Counted from the first letter of the stretch, positions 24,106 through 33,173 are shown. The stretch is DNA of 64,000 bases from JAFGPF01 sp964500415 (GCA_964500415.1 CAZCOB010000003.1:28469-92468); one strand, 5' to 3'. The notes: generated by a model from the sequence alone, not told the origin. Made by a program: numbers and translations.

Positions 24106-24760
24106 CCGCAGGCTCGAGGCGGTTCTCTGGGACCTGGACGGCGTCATCGCCGATACCGGCGACTATCATTACCGGGCCTGGGGCGATATCTTTCAAGAAA
24201 AAGGCGTAACGTTTACCAGAGAGGACTTCATGCGCCACTTCGGGCAGAGGCACGATACCATCATCAGATTCGCCCTCGGCGATGATATCTCACCGGAAGA
24301 ATTCGAGGCCATCACCGAAAGAAAACAGCAGGAATACCGCCGGCTGGTGGCGGGAAATATCAAGCCGCTGCCCGGGGCCGTAGAGCTGATAAAATCGCTG
24401 AACGAACACCGCATTAAGACAGCCATAGCCTCCTCGGCGCCCCTGGATAACATCGAGATTATCATCAAGGGATTGGGCATAGAGGACTGTTTCCAGGCTA
24501 TTGCCTGGGGCACGGAAGTCCCCGAAGGCAAACCCAGTCCGCAAATATTCCTGCTGGCGGCGAAAAAACTGGGGGTCGAACCCGGCAACTGTTTGGTCAT
24601 CGAGGACGCTATCGCCGGCGTAGACGCCGCCAGAGAGGCCGGTATGAAATGCATCGCAGTCACCAACAGCCACCCCATCAGCAGTCTCAGGAAGGCCGAC
24701 CTTATCGTCAGTACGCTGGAGGCAATTGACATCGACGATTTACACGTGCTCTTCCAGTAA
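24098..24760 (+). CDS. HAD-superfamily phosphatase/phosphoglucomutase-like
   Basis: A 220-residue HAD subfamily IA hydrolase. WDLDGVIADT holds the nucleophile and acid/base aspartates. ASSAPLDN supplies the motif II serine, GKPSPQIF the motif III lysine, and VIEDAIAGVDAAREAGM the motif IV acids. The cap domain lies between residues 18 and 85. It resembles beta-phosphoglucomutases and small sugar-phosphate phosphatases, which cannot be told apart here. It is translationally coupled to the thioesterase (8-nt overlap). Confidence 0.85.
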   Translation: MSDRRLEAVLWDLDGVIADTGDYHYRAWGDIFQEKGVTFTREDFMRHFGQRHDTIIRFALGDDISPEEFEAITERKQQEYRRLVAGNIKPLPGAVELIKSLNEHRIKTAIASSAPLDNIEIIIKGLGIEDCFQAIAWGTEVPEGKPSPQIFLLAAKKLGVEPGNCLVIEDAIAGVDAAREAGMKCIAVTNSHPISSLRKADLIVSTLEAIDIDDLHVLFQ

Positions 24761-24803
24761 GTTGCGGCAGGCTTTATTAAATAAACACTGTCAGGAGTAT
24801 AAA

Positions 24804-25220
24804 ATGGAAAGGTCTCTGGTACTCGTCAAACCCGATGCCATGGAGAGGGGACTGGCCGGCGTTATTATCGGACGGCTCCAGGGAGAAGGACTCCAGCTGC
24901 TGGCACTAAAGATGCTTCACATGGACCGGGCTTTAGCCGGGCGGCACTACGCCGTCCATAAAGATAAACCCTTCTTTAAAGACCTGATAGAATACATCAT
25001 CTCCACCCCGATTGTAGCTGCCGTCTTCGAAGGCGAAAATGCCGTGGAACGTATCAGGGCGCTAATGGGAGCTACCGACCCTGCCAGAGCCACGGCGGGA
25101 ACCATCAGGAAAGACTACGGCCTGGACGTCCAGCGTAACGCGACACACGCCTCGGACTCCCCGGAAAATGCGGAAAAAGAGATAAGCCTTTTCTTTGACA
25201 AAAGCGAAATCTTCGATTAA
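24804..25220 (+). CDS. ndk: Nucleoside diphosphate kinase
   Basis: A 138-residue enzyme that exchanges gamma phosphates among nucleoside di- and triphosphates. SLVLVKPDAMERG opens the protein. The active-site histidine is in RNATHASDSPENAEKEI near residue 117. Length is standard. The ATG at 24804 has a CAGGAG site; upstream in-frame codons lie within the end of the HAD gene and are unlikely. It converges on rsfS with an 18-bp gap. Confidence 0.96.
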   Translation: MERSLVLVKPDAMERGLAGVIIGRLQGEGLQLLALKMLHMDRALAGRHYAVHKDKPFFKDLIEYIISTPIVAAVFEGENAVERIRALMGATDPARATAGTIRKDYGLDVQRNATHASDSPENAEKEISLFFDKSEIFD

Positions 25221-25237
25221 ACAGCTTCACCGGCGGT

Positions 25238-25600
25238 TTATTGAATCCTCAGCACGGTTCTGGCGCCCTGCCACAATTCGTCGAGTTTATAGAACTCTCG
25301 CTGCGCGCTGCCGAAAATATGCACGATAATGTCACCGTAATCGATTAACAGCCACCCGGAGTCAGGCGTTCCCTCATGGTGATGCGGCCTGACGCCTTCC
25401 TTCTTCAGCTCCCGCTGAATTTCATCATAGATAGTGTGAATCTGCCTTTCGCTATCGCCGGCGCAGACAACAAAATAGTCCGTGAAGCTGCACAACTTAC
25501 GGACATCCAGTAAAACGATATTACCGGCCTGCTTATCGCTGGCCACCTCGACAGCCTTGCGAGCTACTTCTATTGCTTCCAGCCTTGAAATCTCCAGAAT
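25238..25600 (-). CDS. rsfS: Ribosomal silencing factor RsfS (Iojap/YbeB)
   Basis: RsfS binds L14 and blocks subunit joining under starvation. Core motifs VLDVRKLCSFTDYFVVCAGDSERQ, split around the FTDYFV segment, and GWLLIDYGDIIVHIF are present. The first GTG (25546) would remove the usual N-terminal helix (ISRLEAIEVARKAVEVASD), which is encoded in frame upstream. Between the upstream in-frame stops and that helix there is no ATG, GTG or TTG; only ATA, ATC, ATT and CTG codons are available. The 5' limit is set at the ATT at 25600 (120 residues) as a working choice. TATAAT-like boxes lie just upstream. Confidence 0.85.
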   Translation of the reverse strand: MLEISRLEAIEVARKAVEVASDKQAGNIVLLDVRKLCSFTDYFVVCAGDSERQIHTIYDEIQRELKKEGVRPHHHEGTPDSGWLLIDYGDIIVHIFGSAQREFYKLDELWQGARTVLRIQ

Positions 25601-25683
25601 GATATTTCTTATATTATACTATTATATCACAGAGCATTGCTTTTAACAGGATAAATCCAACCCCGTTTGTTTGCGAATGACAA

Positions 25684-25940
25684 TTATACCTCACCCCCTG
25701 ACCCCCTCTCCAATCTGCAACATTCGATTGAGGCGGTTGATAACTTGATTGGAGAGGGGGAAGTAATTTTAGAAGAGGGGCTCCGCCCCTCTTAAACACC
25801 CTATGGGGTAGTGAGGGGAAAAATTACAGGATAAGCCACGGATGGCGCGAGGGCGGCTTGGGTGAGTATAGATAAGAAACGAGGGGGTGGGGGGAACGAG
25901 ATTCTTCGCTGCGCTCAGAATGACAAGCGAGGGGGCGGGG
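25684..25940. repeat. Intergenic MITE-like repeat, copy 3
   Basis: It begins TACCTCACCCCCTGACCCCC and contains a CTCTCCAATC...GATTGGAGAG pair and the hairpin AGAGGGGCTCCGCCCCTCT (about 25776-25794). The core GGGCGGCTTGGGTGAGTATA is at 25851-25870, followed by GATAAGAAACGAGGGGGTGG. After it comes GATTCTTCGCTGCGCTCAGA, part of a widely seen intergenic repeat type, then another G-run end. A long plus-strand frame across this region is not a gene. Confidence 0.75.
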
Positions 25941-25972
25941 GAGTAAAGGGGATAAAGTCTATTTCGTCTTCT

Positions 25973-26117
25973 TATAATACGGGCACTGCCGGTCTGGACC
26001 CAGGAAATTTTTTTACCCTGCGACCGGGCGAAGTCCAGGGCTATTGCCCGACAGCCGCGGCAGACCGCCCAGAGGTAATTCTGACTCCGGTAAGCAAGTT
26101 TCAGTACCGGATTTCAG
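25973..26117 (+). ncRNA. Candidate structured RNA of unknown class
   Basis: A GC-rich, foldable island in AT-rich DNA between rsfS and the pseudouridine synthase gene. A TATAAT box is at 25973-25978. CGGTCTG (25990-25996) can pair with CAGACCG (26061-26067), extended by GGG/CCC across a bulge. Inside lies GGGC-TATT-GCCC. A second hairpin at 26081-26117 pairs CTGA and TCCGGTA with TACCGGA and TCAG. No known RNA family is recognised and no T run follows, so this is a candidate only. The rest of the gap to 26304 is AT-rich with nothing else seen. Confidence 0.35.
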
Positions 26118-26304
26118 TTATGTCAAATAATATAAAATATATTTTTAAATGGATTAATTTTTATCTTATTGATATCCGGGCTGATACCTTAATTTTAGCC
26201 ATGCGCGTTGGTGCTGTTAATAATAAAATAGAATCAACCGAAAGCTAATTATTCACCGCTGGCCTTTATTCTCCCCAGGATTTATACTTATAGTAGGGTA
26301 ATCT

Positions 26305-27027
26305 ATGTCCATCAAACCTCTCCTCAAAGCACTGACCGAAGCCGGCATCGGCCCCCGCCGCCGCATGGCCGATGCCATCAAGCGGGGCGGTGTCAAGGTC
26401 AACAGCAAAATAGCCGAGTCCTTCAATCACCCGGTAAACGTGGAAAAAGACCGCGTCTCCTTTGATGGAGAGCCGGTAAACCTCAAGCCCGACGAGACAG
26501 TCTGCCTGATGCTCAACAAACCGGAAGGAATCGTCTCTACCGTCAGCGACGAAAAAGGGCGCCGTACCGTGCTGGATATCCTGCCCCCGCGATACCGTAA
26601 ACTCAGGCTTTATCCGGCGGGCCGACTCGACCGGAATACTACCGGACTGCTCGTGCTTACCAACGAAGGCGACCTTACCTACCGGCTGACACACCCCAGG
26701 TTCGAACACGAAAAAGAATACCTGGTATATATCAACGGTAGCCTGAAAGATGATGATATTGACAGACTGGAACACGGCGTCCTGCTGGAAGACGGCATGA
26801 CCCGCCCGGCATCGGTAAAGGTGGACACTGCTTCACCGCCGTTCAACTACAGCGTCACCATCCACGAAGGCAGGAAACGGCAGGTGCGCCTCATGTTCGA
26901 GAGGCTGGGACACCCCGTCCTGGCCCTGAAGCGCATCCGCATCGGCAGATTGACATTGGGTGACCTTAAAGAGGGCGAGGTACGCCGGCTGAAGCCGCAG
27001 GATATTAAGGCACTCCTTGATGGCTAA
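26305..27027 (+). CDS. RluB/RsuA-family rRNA pseudouridine synthase
   Basis: A 240-residue pseudouridine synthase. Residues 1-55 form an S4 RNA-binding domain (LLKALTEAGIGPRRRMADAI, then GGVKVN). The catalytic domain has GRLDRNTTGLLVLTNEGDL with the catalytic aspartate near residue 107, and the late EGRKRQVRLMFERLGHPVL motif of the RsuA/RluB/E/F group. It probably modifies the large-subunit rRNA near the peptidyl-transferase centre (RluB-like), though the exact uridine is unknown. A TATAGT box lies 10 nt before the ATG. Confidence 0.9.
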   Translation: MSIKPLLKALTEAGIGPRRRMADAIKRGGVKVNSKIAESFNHPVNVEKDRVSFDGEPVNLKPDETVCLMLNKPEGIVSTVSDEKGRRTVLDILPPRYRKLRLYPAGRLDRNTTGLLVLTNEGDLTYRLTHPRFEHEKEYLVYINGSLKDDDIDRLEHGVLLEDGMTRPASVKVDTASPPFNYSVTIHEGRKRQVRLMFERLGHPVLALKRIRIGRLTLGDLKEGEVRRLKPQDIKALLDG

Positions 27028-27090
27028 ACCACCCTTTTCAAAAATGACGCGGGTCTGTTATACTGGACTTGTTCCACGATAAGTAAACCA

Positions 27091-27792
27091 ATGAATGTTC
27101 ACGCCATAATTGAGCAAGCCCGTAATGAAGGCAGGTCCGTCCTGACCGAGATAGAGTCCAAGGAACTCCTCGGACAATCCGGTATAAACGTCAACGATAC
27201 ACGGCTGGCCGCATCACCAACGGAGGCTGCCTCCCTCGGCGGGCAACTCGGCTTCCCGGTGGTCCTGAAAATAGCCTCTCCGGATATCGTCCACAAGAGC
27301 GACGCCGGCGGTATCCGCCTGGGACTGGAAACGTCAGAGCAGGTAGAACAGGCCTGTAATGAAATCGTTGAAGCCGCCGGGCAGGCGTACCCGGGAGTAC
27401 GTATACACGGCGTGTCCGTGCAGAAAATGGCCGCCCCGGGCGTAGAGGTAATCATCGGCATGTCTAAAGACCCTCAGTTCGGCCCGGTGCTCATGTTCGG
27501 CCTCGGCGGGGTCTGGGTGGAAATACTTAAGGATGTATCCCTGAGGGTAATACCCGTCACTCGCCGCGATGTCCGCGATATGATAAAGGAAATCAAGGGC
27601 TATAAAATGCTCACCGGCTACCGGGGACAGCCGCCCGTCGATGAATCGAAGCTTCAAAATATGCTGCTGGCAGTCGCCGACTTCGTGACGCAATACCCGG
27701 TGATCAAAGAACTCGACCTCAATCCCGTCATCGCCCGCCACGACGGCGCCATCGCCGTGGATGCCAGGATAGTGCTGGAAGAGCCGGAATAG
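27091..27792 (+). CDS. ATP-grasp subunit of ADP-forming acyl-CoA synthetase type
   Basis: A 233-residue ATP-grasp protein like the beta subunit of ADP-forming acetyl-CoA synthetase. Features are the N-terminal LTEIESKELLGQSGI, the nucleotide-binding FPVVLKIASPDIVHKSDAGGI, GVEVIIGMSKDPQFGPVLMFGLGG and the Mg-binding ELDLNPVIAR near the end. The alpha subunit that carries the phosphohistidine is not encoded nearby. Instead an AMP-type acyl-CoA ligase gene starts 22 nt downstream. How the two cooperate, if at all, is unknown. Confidence 0.83.
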   Translation: MNVHAIIEQARNEGRSVLTEIESKELLGQSGINVNDTRLAASPTEAASLGGQLGFPVVLKIASPDIVHKSDAGGIRLGLETSEQVEQACNEIVEAAGQAYPGVRIHGVSVQKMAAPGVEVIIGMSKDPQFGPVLMFGLGGVWVEILKDVSLRVIPVTRRDVRDMIKEIKGYKMLTGYRGQPPVDESKLQNMLLAVADFVTQYPVIKELDLNPVIARHDGAIAVDARIVLEEPE

Positions 27793-27814
27793 AAAGGCAG
27801 GACCGGAAGAGTCG

Positions 27815-29356
27815 ATGAACCTGAAGTCGATACTGGAGAATACTGCCGGGCTTTCTGGAGATAAAACGGCTATTCTAATGGGTGAGCGGTGGGTCTCCTT
27901 TGCCCGATTAAACGAGGACTCCAATCGCGTCGCCCACGCCCTCATAGACATGGGGGTGAAAAAAGGCGACCGCGTGGCCATGCTCCAGGCCAGCAATCCT
28001 GAATTCGTCTCTATTTTCTTCGGTATCATCAAGACCGGCGGCATCGCTGTGCCGCTCGACTCCCGTTACGTCGCCGATGAGCTGATCAACCTGTTTAACG
28101 ACTGCCGTCCGAAGGTGCTGGTAGTAGAAGACCCGCCTCTGGAAGGCCTTCTACCCGCTCTGCCCCGCTTCAAGTCAATAGAGCACATCATTACCTTCGA
28201 TACTGCCTATCAGGGTCGGTTTACCGATTACCAACGGATTTTACCCGAAAGCCCTTCATCCGGCGTTGATGTACCCATAGACCCGGAGGACATTGCCATC
28301 ATATCCTACACCGGGGGACCTACCCGGAACCCGCACGGCGTGGCTCTATCCCACCGGAGCGTCCTTACCGAGGCCGCCAACTCCGCAGATGTATTCCAGC
28401 AGACCAATAAAGACGTAATGATACAGTTCGCCCTCCCCATGTACCACCAGTTCGGCCTGACCGCCATATTGATTGGTTCGATATATAAAGGTAATAAAGT
28501 AGTTGTGGTTCCGGGAACGGGGCGCTCTATCGATAGCTTCATGGAGACAGTGGCACGGGAAAAAGGCACGATATACATGGGCGTTCCCTATATTTACTCC
28601 CTGATGATAAATGTCGCCCGGCGGGAGGGTATCAGGCATGATTTAAGTTCGTTGCGACTCTGCATCAGCGGCGGCGCCCCCCTGGAACCCATAGTGGTAA
28701 AACTATTCAAGCAGTATTACGGCACTAACATTATCGACGTGTACGGACAAACCGAGACGGTATGCCATATCACCTGCTCTCCGCTCGATGGTACCGGTAA
28801 AACCGGCTCTTCGGGTAAGCCGCTGCCCTGCTGGGAAATAAAGATATTCGATGAAAACGATAATGAACTGCCGCCCGGACAGGAAGGGGAGATTGTCGCC
28901 CGGGGGCCGACGATGAGCGGTTTCTACAACAGGCCGCAGGCTACCGCCGAGGTCATGAGAAACGGCTGGCTGCATACCGGCGATATGGGCCGTATGGACG
29001 AAGATGGTTTCCTGTTCATCACCGCCCGCAAGAGAAGAATGCTCATCCTGAAAGGCCAGAACATCTTCCCCGATGATATCGAAGAAGTACTGGCGGCTCA
29101 TCCCAAGATAGCGGAGGTCAGGGTCCTCGGAGTACCGGACCTGGTACGCGGCGAGACGGTTAAAACCCTGGTACGCTTTAAGCCCGGAGAAACGACCACC
29201 GAACAGGAGATACGTCAGTATTGTCAGGGACGCATGGCCGACTACAAGCTGCCGAGGGAAATTGAATTCGTGGATAGTATACCTGTTGAAATCCCGAACT
29301 GGAAACGCCCTGAAAGCATGCAAGCCGCCGATATCAGGCTAGAAGGAACAGGCTAG
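27815..29356 (+). CDS. AMP-dependent acyl-CoA synthetase/ligase family protein with altered P-loop
   Basis: A 513-residue member of the ANL superfamily. VYGQTETV (A5), GWLHTGDMGRMDEDGFLFIT (A7) and RKRRMLILKGQNIFPDDIEE (A8) are intact, and a C-terminal lysine is available at IPNWKRPES. The A3 phosphate-binding motif, normally YTSGTTGxPKG, reads YTGGPTRNPHG at residues 166-175, with the Ser, Thr, second Gly and Lys all changed. Activity may be altered or restricted to one half reaction. It is co-transcribed with the ATP-grasp gene. Its 3' end overlaps the convergent DUF5658-like gene by 23 bp. Confidence 0.87.
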   Translation: MNLKSILENTAGLSGDKTAILMGERWVSFARLNEDSNRVAHALIDMGVKKGDRVAMLQASNPEFVSIFFGIIKTGGIAVPLDSRYVADELINLFNDCRPKVLVVEDPPLEGLLPALPRFKSIEHIITFDTAYQGRFTDYQRILPESPSSGVDVPIDPEDIAIISYTGGPTRNPHGVALSHRSVLTEAANSADVFQQTNKDVMIQFALPMYHQFGLTAILIGSIYKGNKVVVVPGTGRSIDSFMETVAREKGTIYMGVPYIYSLMINVARREGIRHDLSSLRLCISGGAPLEPIVVKLFKQYYGTNIIDVYGQTETVCHITCSPLDGTGKTGSSGKPLPCWEIKIFDENDNELPPGQEGEIVARGPTMSGFYNRPQATAEVMRNGWLHTGDMGRMDEDGFLFITARKRRMLILKGQNIFPDDIEEVLAAHPKIAEVRVLGVPDLVRGETVKTLVRFKPGETTTEQEIRQYCQGRMADYKLPREIEFVDSIPVEIPNWKRPESMQAADIRLEGTG

Positions 29357-29654
29357 AGTTCCAGGCCACTATTACCCCATAACCCACCACCGCAACCCAT
29401 GTGGCGATTACCGCCACCCTGGGGAATCGCTTATAGATATCCCAGAGGATAAAAGCACACAATAAAGCGCCGAGTACCTTCAGGACCATAAAACCGACAT
29501 CTCCTACCAATGGCTGCAAAAAGGGATTGCTTTCCCGCGCCAGTCCCCCGTCCAGGAGCAGTTCCGTCAGTAAGCCGTCCAGGATGACGAATGCCACCAG
29601 AGTGATGAGAAGGTACTTCATCTTATTTTTCCCGGACTTCGCGAATATTTTCAT
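29334..29654 (-). CDS. DUF5658-like small membrane protein
   Basis: A 106-residue protein with three hydrophobic segments (near residues 12-30, 50-70 and 80-103). The LDGLLTELLLDGGLARESNPFL region matches the pattern of DUF5658 proteins (Asp, Thr, acidic-Asn-Pro after the first helix). Function is unknown. ATG 29654 has an AGGGG stretch about 12 nt upstream; a second ATG at 29621 (MKYLLITL) is possible. It overlaps the acyl-CoA ligase gene end in the convergent direction. Confidence 0.65.
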   Translation of the reverse strand: MKIFAKSGKNKMKYLLITLVAFVILDGLLTELLLDGGLARESNPFLQPLVGDVGFMVLKVLGALLCAFILWDIYKRFPRVAVIATWVAVVGYGVIVAWNSSLFLLA

Positions 29655-29695
29655 GATAAAAACTACCCCTGATAAATTTACCTTCGCTCCATTAT

Positions 29696-30610
29696 CTAAA
29701 TAATGACCTTCAGTACCGACGGCAGGATACGGAAACGCGCCGGCACCTGCCCCAGCAGTTCGCCATCGGCCTGTAGCTGCATCGGCTGTGCCGACCTTAT
29801 TTCTATTTCCTTCGCCTTCTTCATAGTTACCTTGGGGTGGGTCAGGTGTGTGCCTTTATAGATACGCGGCAATGACCAGAGAAGGTCGGGTTTGCTCAGG
29901 TCGCCGATTATCATAACGTCGAAATAGCCATCGTTGATACTGGCATGGGGCGCAGTGAACATACCCCCGCCGCCGTACCTGCCGTTGTTCATAACCACCG
30001 TGCATACCCGCATATCCATCGCTTCGCCATCCACCACGAGAGATATATCCCGGTTCCGGTAGGATAAAAGGGTGGCAAGCGTTCCCATCAGGTAAGAAGG
30101 CAGGCTGCCCAGCGCTTTATACTGCTGCGTGGTGCGCCGTACTATTTCGGCATCGAAGCCCATGCCGGCGAAGTTAACGAAAAGCCGCTCTACCCTGTTA
30201 CCATTGCTGGAATATTCTACAACACCGAGGTCGACGGTTAGCCGTTTCGGCTCCAGAAAACACCTGCAGGCATCTTCGTAATTACGCGGGGTACCGATGG
30301 TGCGAATATAATCGCCCCCGGTTCCGGTGCTGACGATGCCCAGCACGGCACCACCGATATTTCCGGAGGCATACAGTCCGTTGACAATCTCATTGATGGT
30401 GCCGTCGCCGCCTACGGATACCACCATATTATAGCCGTTCTGCGCGGCGATTCTGGCAAGCTCGATGGCATGTCCCGGGGCTTCGGTAATATCATGTTCG
30501 AAACGCAGCCCTTTACTCTGGAACAGGCCCATTATCTGCGGCCATAACCGGGCCGTCCTGCCGGCCCCGGCTACCGGATTGACGATAACCTTAGCATATG
30601 TTGAACTCAA
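29696..30610 (-). CDS. Diacylglycerol/lipid kinase (YegS/DagK family)
   Basis: A 304-residue DAGK-catalytic-domain protein that phosphorylates a membrane lipid such as diacylglycerol. KVIVNPVAGAGRTARLW is the N-terminal strand-loop, VVSVGGDGTINEIVNG the nucleotide-binding GGDGT motif near residue 65, and VSTGTGGDYIRTIG the following loop. LQADGELLGQVPARFRI is the typical C-terminal metal-site segment. The start is a TTG at 30610; no better in-frame codon is seen. It lies 120 nt downstream of recG. Confidence 0.9.
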   Translation of the reverse strand: MSSTYAKVIVNPVAGAGRTARLWPQIMGLFQSKGLRFEHDITEAPGHAIELARIAAQNGYNMVVSVGGDGTINEIVNGLYASGNIGGAVLGIVSTGTGGDYIRTIGTPRNYEDACRCFLEPKRLTVDLGVVEYSSNGNRVERLFVNFAGMGFDAEIVRRTTQQYKALGSLPSYLMGTLATLLSYRNRDISLVVDGEAMDMRVCTVVMNNGRYGGGGMFTAPHASINDGYFDVMIIGDLSKPDLLWSLPRIYKGTHLTHPKVTMKKAKEIEIRSAQPMQLQADGELLGQVPARFRILPSVLKVII

Positions 30611-30731
30611 TATAATCCCGTACTCTGGATTAATAAGTCTCTACTAAGTATTTCCCAAGAGTATACCACAATATGTCACATCATGACATTAAGAAAATAT
30701 TAATTTATAATAAAGAATTCATATAGAATAT

Positions 30732-33173
30732 CTAGCTCCACTCGGCGGCTCCCGCCCAGACGCGCTCCATCTCCCGCGCCAGTGGTTTGTGCTCCACCCT
30801 TTCCAGCCCGGAATCGACCTCGAAAAGCTTTATGGCCTCGTTGCGTGCCAGTTCCAGGAGGGCTACATCGGACATTTTAGCCATACGCAGGTCGGGCAGT
30901 CCGCTCTGCCTCGTGCCGAAGAATTCGCCCGGCCCCCTCATCTTCAGGTCTTCCTCGGCAAGCTTAAATCCATCCTGAACGTTCTCTATTATGTCAAGTC
31001 GCTCCCTGGCGACCTCGGATGGATTTTCCGCCAGCAACATGCAGTAGCTCTGCTCTTTGCCGCGCCCTACCCGACCGCGGAACTGGTGTAGTTGCGAAAG
31101 CCCGAAGCGGTCGGCGCTCTCTATCAGCATGACGGTGGCGTTAGGTATATCGATACCGACCTCTATCACCGGAGTGGCCACGAGGATATCCAGCCCGCCC
31201 CGGCGGAAACTCTCCATGACCGCGTCCTTATCGGCGGAAGATAGCCTCCCGTGCAGCAGGCCCAGCCTTAAATCCAGGAAGACCTCCCGCGCCAGACGCT
31301 CGTATTCAACTGTCGCCGCCTGGGCTATAATCGCTTCGGACTCCTCAATCAGGGGACATAGGATGAAAGCCTGGCGTCCCTCGTTCACCTGCTTCCGCAC
31401 GAAAGCGTAAGCGCTGTCCCGCTGGCCGGTCTTTAGCCACTTCGTCTTTACCGTCTGCCGGCCCGGCGGCAGCTCGTCTATCACCGAGAGGTCGAGGTCG
31501 CCGTAGAGCGTCAGCGCCAGCGTCCTGGGTATGGGCGTGGCCGTCATGACCAGCATGTGCGGATTGAACCCCTTTTCCCGCAGCGCCGAGCGCTGTTCCA
31601 CCCCGAAGCGGTGCTGCTCGTCCACCACCGCCAGTCCCAGCTTACGGAACTCCACCCCCTTCTGGACGAGGGCGTGGGTGCCGATTATTATATCGATATC
31701 ACCTTCGAGAACCTGTTTCTGAATCTGCTTTTTCCCGGCCTGCCTGATATCGCCGATGAGCAGTGCCACCCTCAGGGGACGCTCCAGTGGACCGGAGTAG
31801 CTCTTCAGGTATCCCTCTCCCTCTTCTTTCCCCAGCTTCGATAGAAGCTGGCAGATAGTGGCGAAATGCTGTTCGGCAAGTATCTCGGTGGGCGCCATGA
31901 AGGCCCCCTGGTAGCCGTTGGCCGCCGCCACCAGCAGGGCGGCTGTAGCCACCACCGTCTTGCCGCTGCCCACCTCCCCCTGCAATAGCCGACTCATCGG
32001 CTTCGGCTGCGCCAAGTCTGCCAGAATATCTTTTAAGGCCTTATCCTGGGCGGCGGTCAAGGTAAAAGGCAGCGACTCCAGGAATCTACCGACTACCGAT
32101 TGACTGACATCGAACACGTTACCCGGTCGGCTCCCCTGCCAGTCGCGCTTCTTGCTCATCACGCCGAGTTGCAACAGAAAAAGCTCGTCGAAGGCCAGGC
32201 GTACCCTGGCTTTGTCCTTGGTCGTTTCGTCTTCCGGGTAGTGTGCCTGGCTGATAGCCACGGGCAGTTCCAGAAGGCCGAGTCGTTTTCTTAATCCCTG
32301 GGGCAGGAAGTCCGTCACCCGCCCCGCCCAGAGGTCAACGAAGTCCTTCATGAGCTTCCTGACCTGCCGGGGACGCAACCCCGCCGTGAGCGGATAGACC
32401 GGTACCATTCGGGCGGTATGTACCAGGTCCTGCCCTTCCATGAGCTCCCACTCCGGCGAAAGGAACACGTGGCGTCCTTTGAACAGGCTGACGCGTCCGC
32501 TTAGCATTATCCGGGTATTGGTGTTCAGCTTCTTCGCCAGGTAGGGCTGGTTGAACCAGACTACCCGGATATTACCCGACTCATCGCCGACGATGGCCTC
32601 GGTGCTACGCCGGCCACCCGGTTTGGTCTCCTGTGCCTGCCAGACGTTGGCCACGATGGTCTGCTCCTCGCCCTCGACAAGCTGCGATATTAATTTCATC
32701 TTGCTGTAGTCGATGTGGCGATGTGGGAAGAAATAGAGAAGGTCGCGTACCGTCTTTACGCCCAGCTTCCCGAACTTGCCGGAAAGGCTGGTACTGATTC
32801 CTTTGACGACGGTTACCGGCGAATCGAGTCCGGGCTCGCCCGGCGGAGCCGCGGCTTTTTTCACCTTAGGGGCCGACTTTTTTCGGGGCGGGGCTTTGGT
32901 AGGCAGTTCGACAGTGTTATCCTTACCTTCAACATCGTTCAGAAAGCCCAGAATAGCCTTTGCCCATTCACGGCGCTGTTCCGTCGTCATATTGGCATAG
33001 CTTGTCTTAAAAATCTTATGGAAACGCACCAGAAGACGCGGATTTCCTAACGACCCCACGGCCTGGTCCGACCAGTTACGCAGGAACTTATCCAGCCCGC
33101 CGAAGACGGCGACATCGGCGTAACCTTTCTGCCGCTCGAGGTCGAGGATTTTACGCAACGATTCGGAATCCAT
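30732..33173 (-). CDS. recG: ATP-dependent DNA helicase RecG
   Basis: An 813-residue branch-migrating helicase that regresses stalled replication forks and processes Holliday junctions. The first 130 residues are a basic, lysine/alanine-rich extension not found in the shortest RecG proteins. The OB wedge domain follows (LLYFFPHRHIDYS, then VANVWQAQETK). Helicase motifs include LLQGEVGSGKTVVATAALL (I), VVDEQHRFG (II, DEQH type) and MTATPIPRT (III). VGRGKEQSYCMLL and MRGPGEFFGTRQSGLPDLRM are the C-terminal motifs. The fakB genes lie upstream across repeat copy 4, a neighbourhood like that of Firmicutes. Confidence 0.95.
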   Translation of the reverse strand: MDSESLRKILDLERQKGYADVAVFGGLDKFLRNWSDQAVGSLGNPRLLVRFHKIFKTSYANMTTEQRREWAKAILGFLNDVEGKDNTVELPTKAPPRKKSAPKVKKAAAPPGEPGLDSPVTVVKGISTSLSGKFGKLGVKTVRDLLYFFPHRHIDYSKMKLISQLVEGEEQTIVANVWQAQETKPGGRRSTEAIVGDESGNIRVVWFNQPYLAKKLNTNTRIMLSGRVSLFKGRHVFLSPEWELMEGQDLVHTARMVPVYPLTAGLRPRQVRKLMKDFVDLWAGRVTDFLPQGLRKRLGLLELPVAISQAHYPEDETTKDKARVRLAFDELFLLQLGVMSKKRDWQGSRPGNVFDVSQSVVGRFLESLPFTLTAAQDKALKDILADLAQPKPMSRLLQGEVGSGKTVVATAALLVAAANGYQGAFMAPTEILAEQHFATICQLLSKLGKEEGEGYLKSYSGPLERPLRVALLIGDIRQAGKKQIQKQVLEGDIDIIIGTHALVQKGVEFRKLGLAVVDEQHRFGVEQRSALREKGFNPHMLVMTATPIPRTLALTLYGDLDLSVIDELPPGRQTVKTKWLKTGQRDSAYAFVRKQVNEGRQAFILCPLIEESEAIIAQAATVEYERLAREVFLDLRLGLLHGRLSSADKDAVMESFRRGGLDILVATPVIEVGIDIPNATVMLIESADRFGLSQLHQFRGRVGRGKEQSYCMLLAENPSEVARERLDIIENVQDGFKLAEEDLKMRGPGEFFGTRQSGLPDLRMAKMSDVALLELARNEAIKLFEVDSGLERVEHKPLAREMERVWAGAAEWS

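Noticed and set aside
25862..26248. 128-residue plus-strand reading frame
   Set aside because: It runs through repeat copy 3 and the candidate structured RNA, has no ribosome binding site and a low-complexity start; not a gene.
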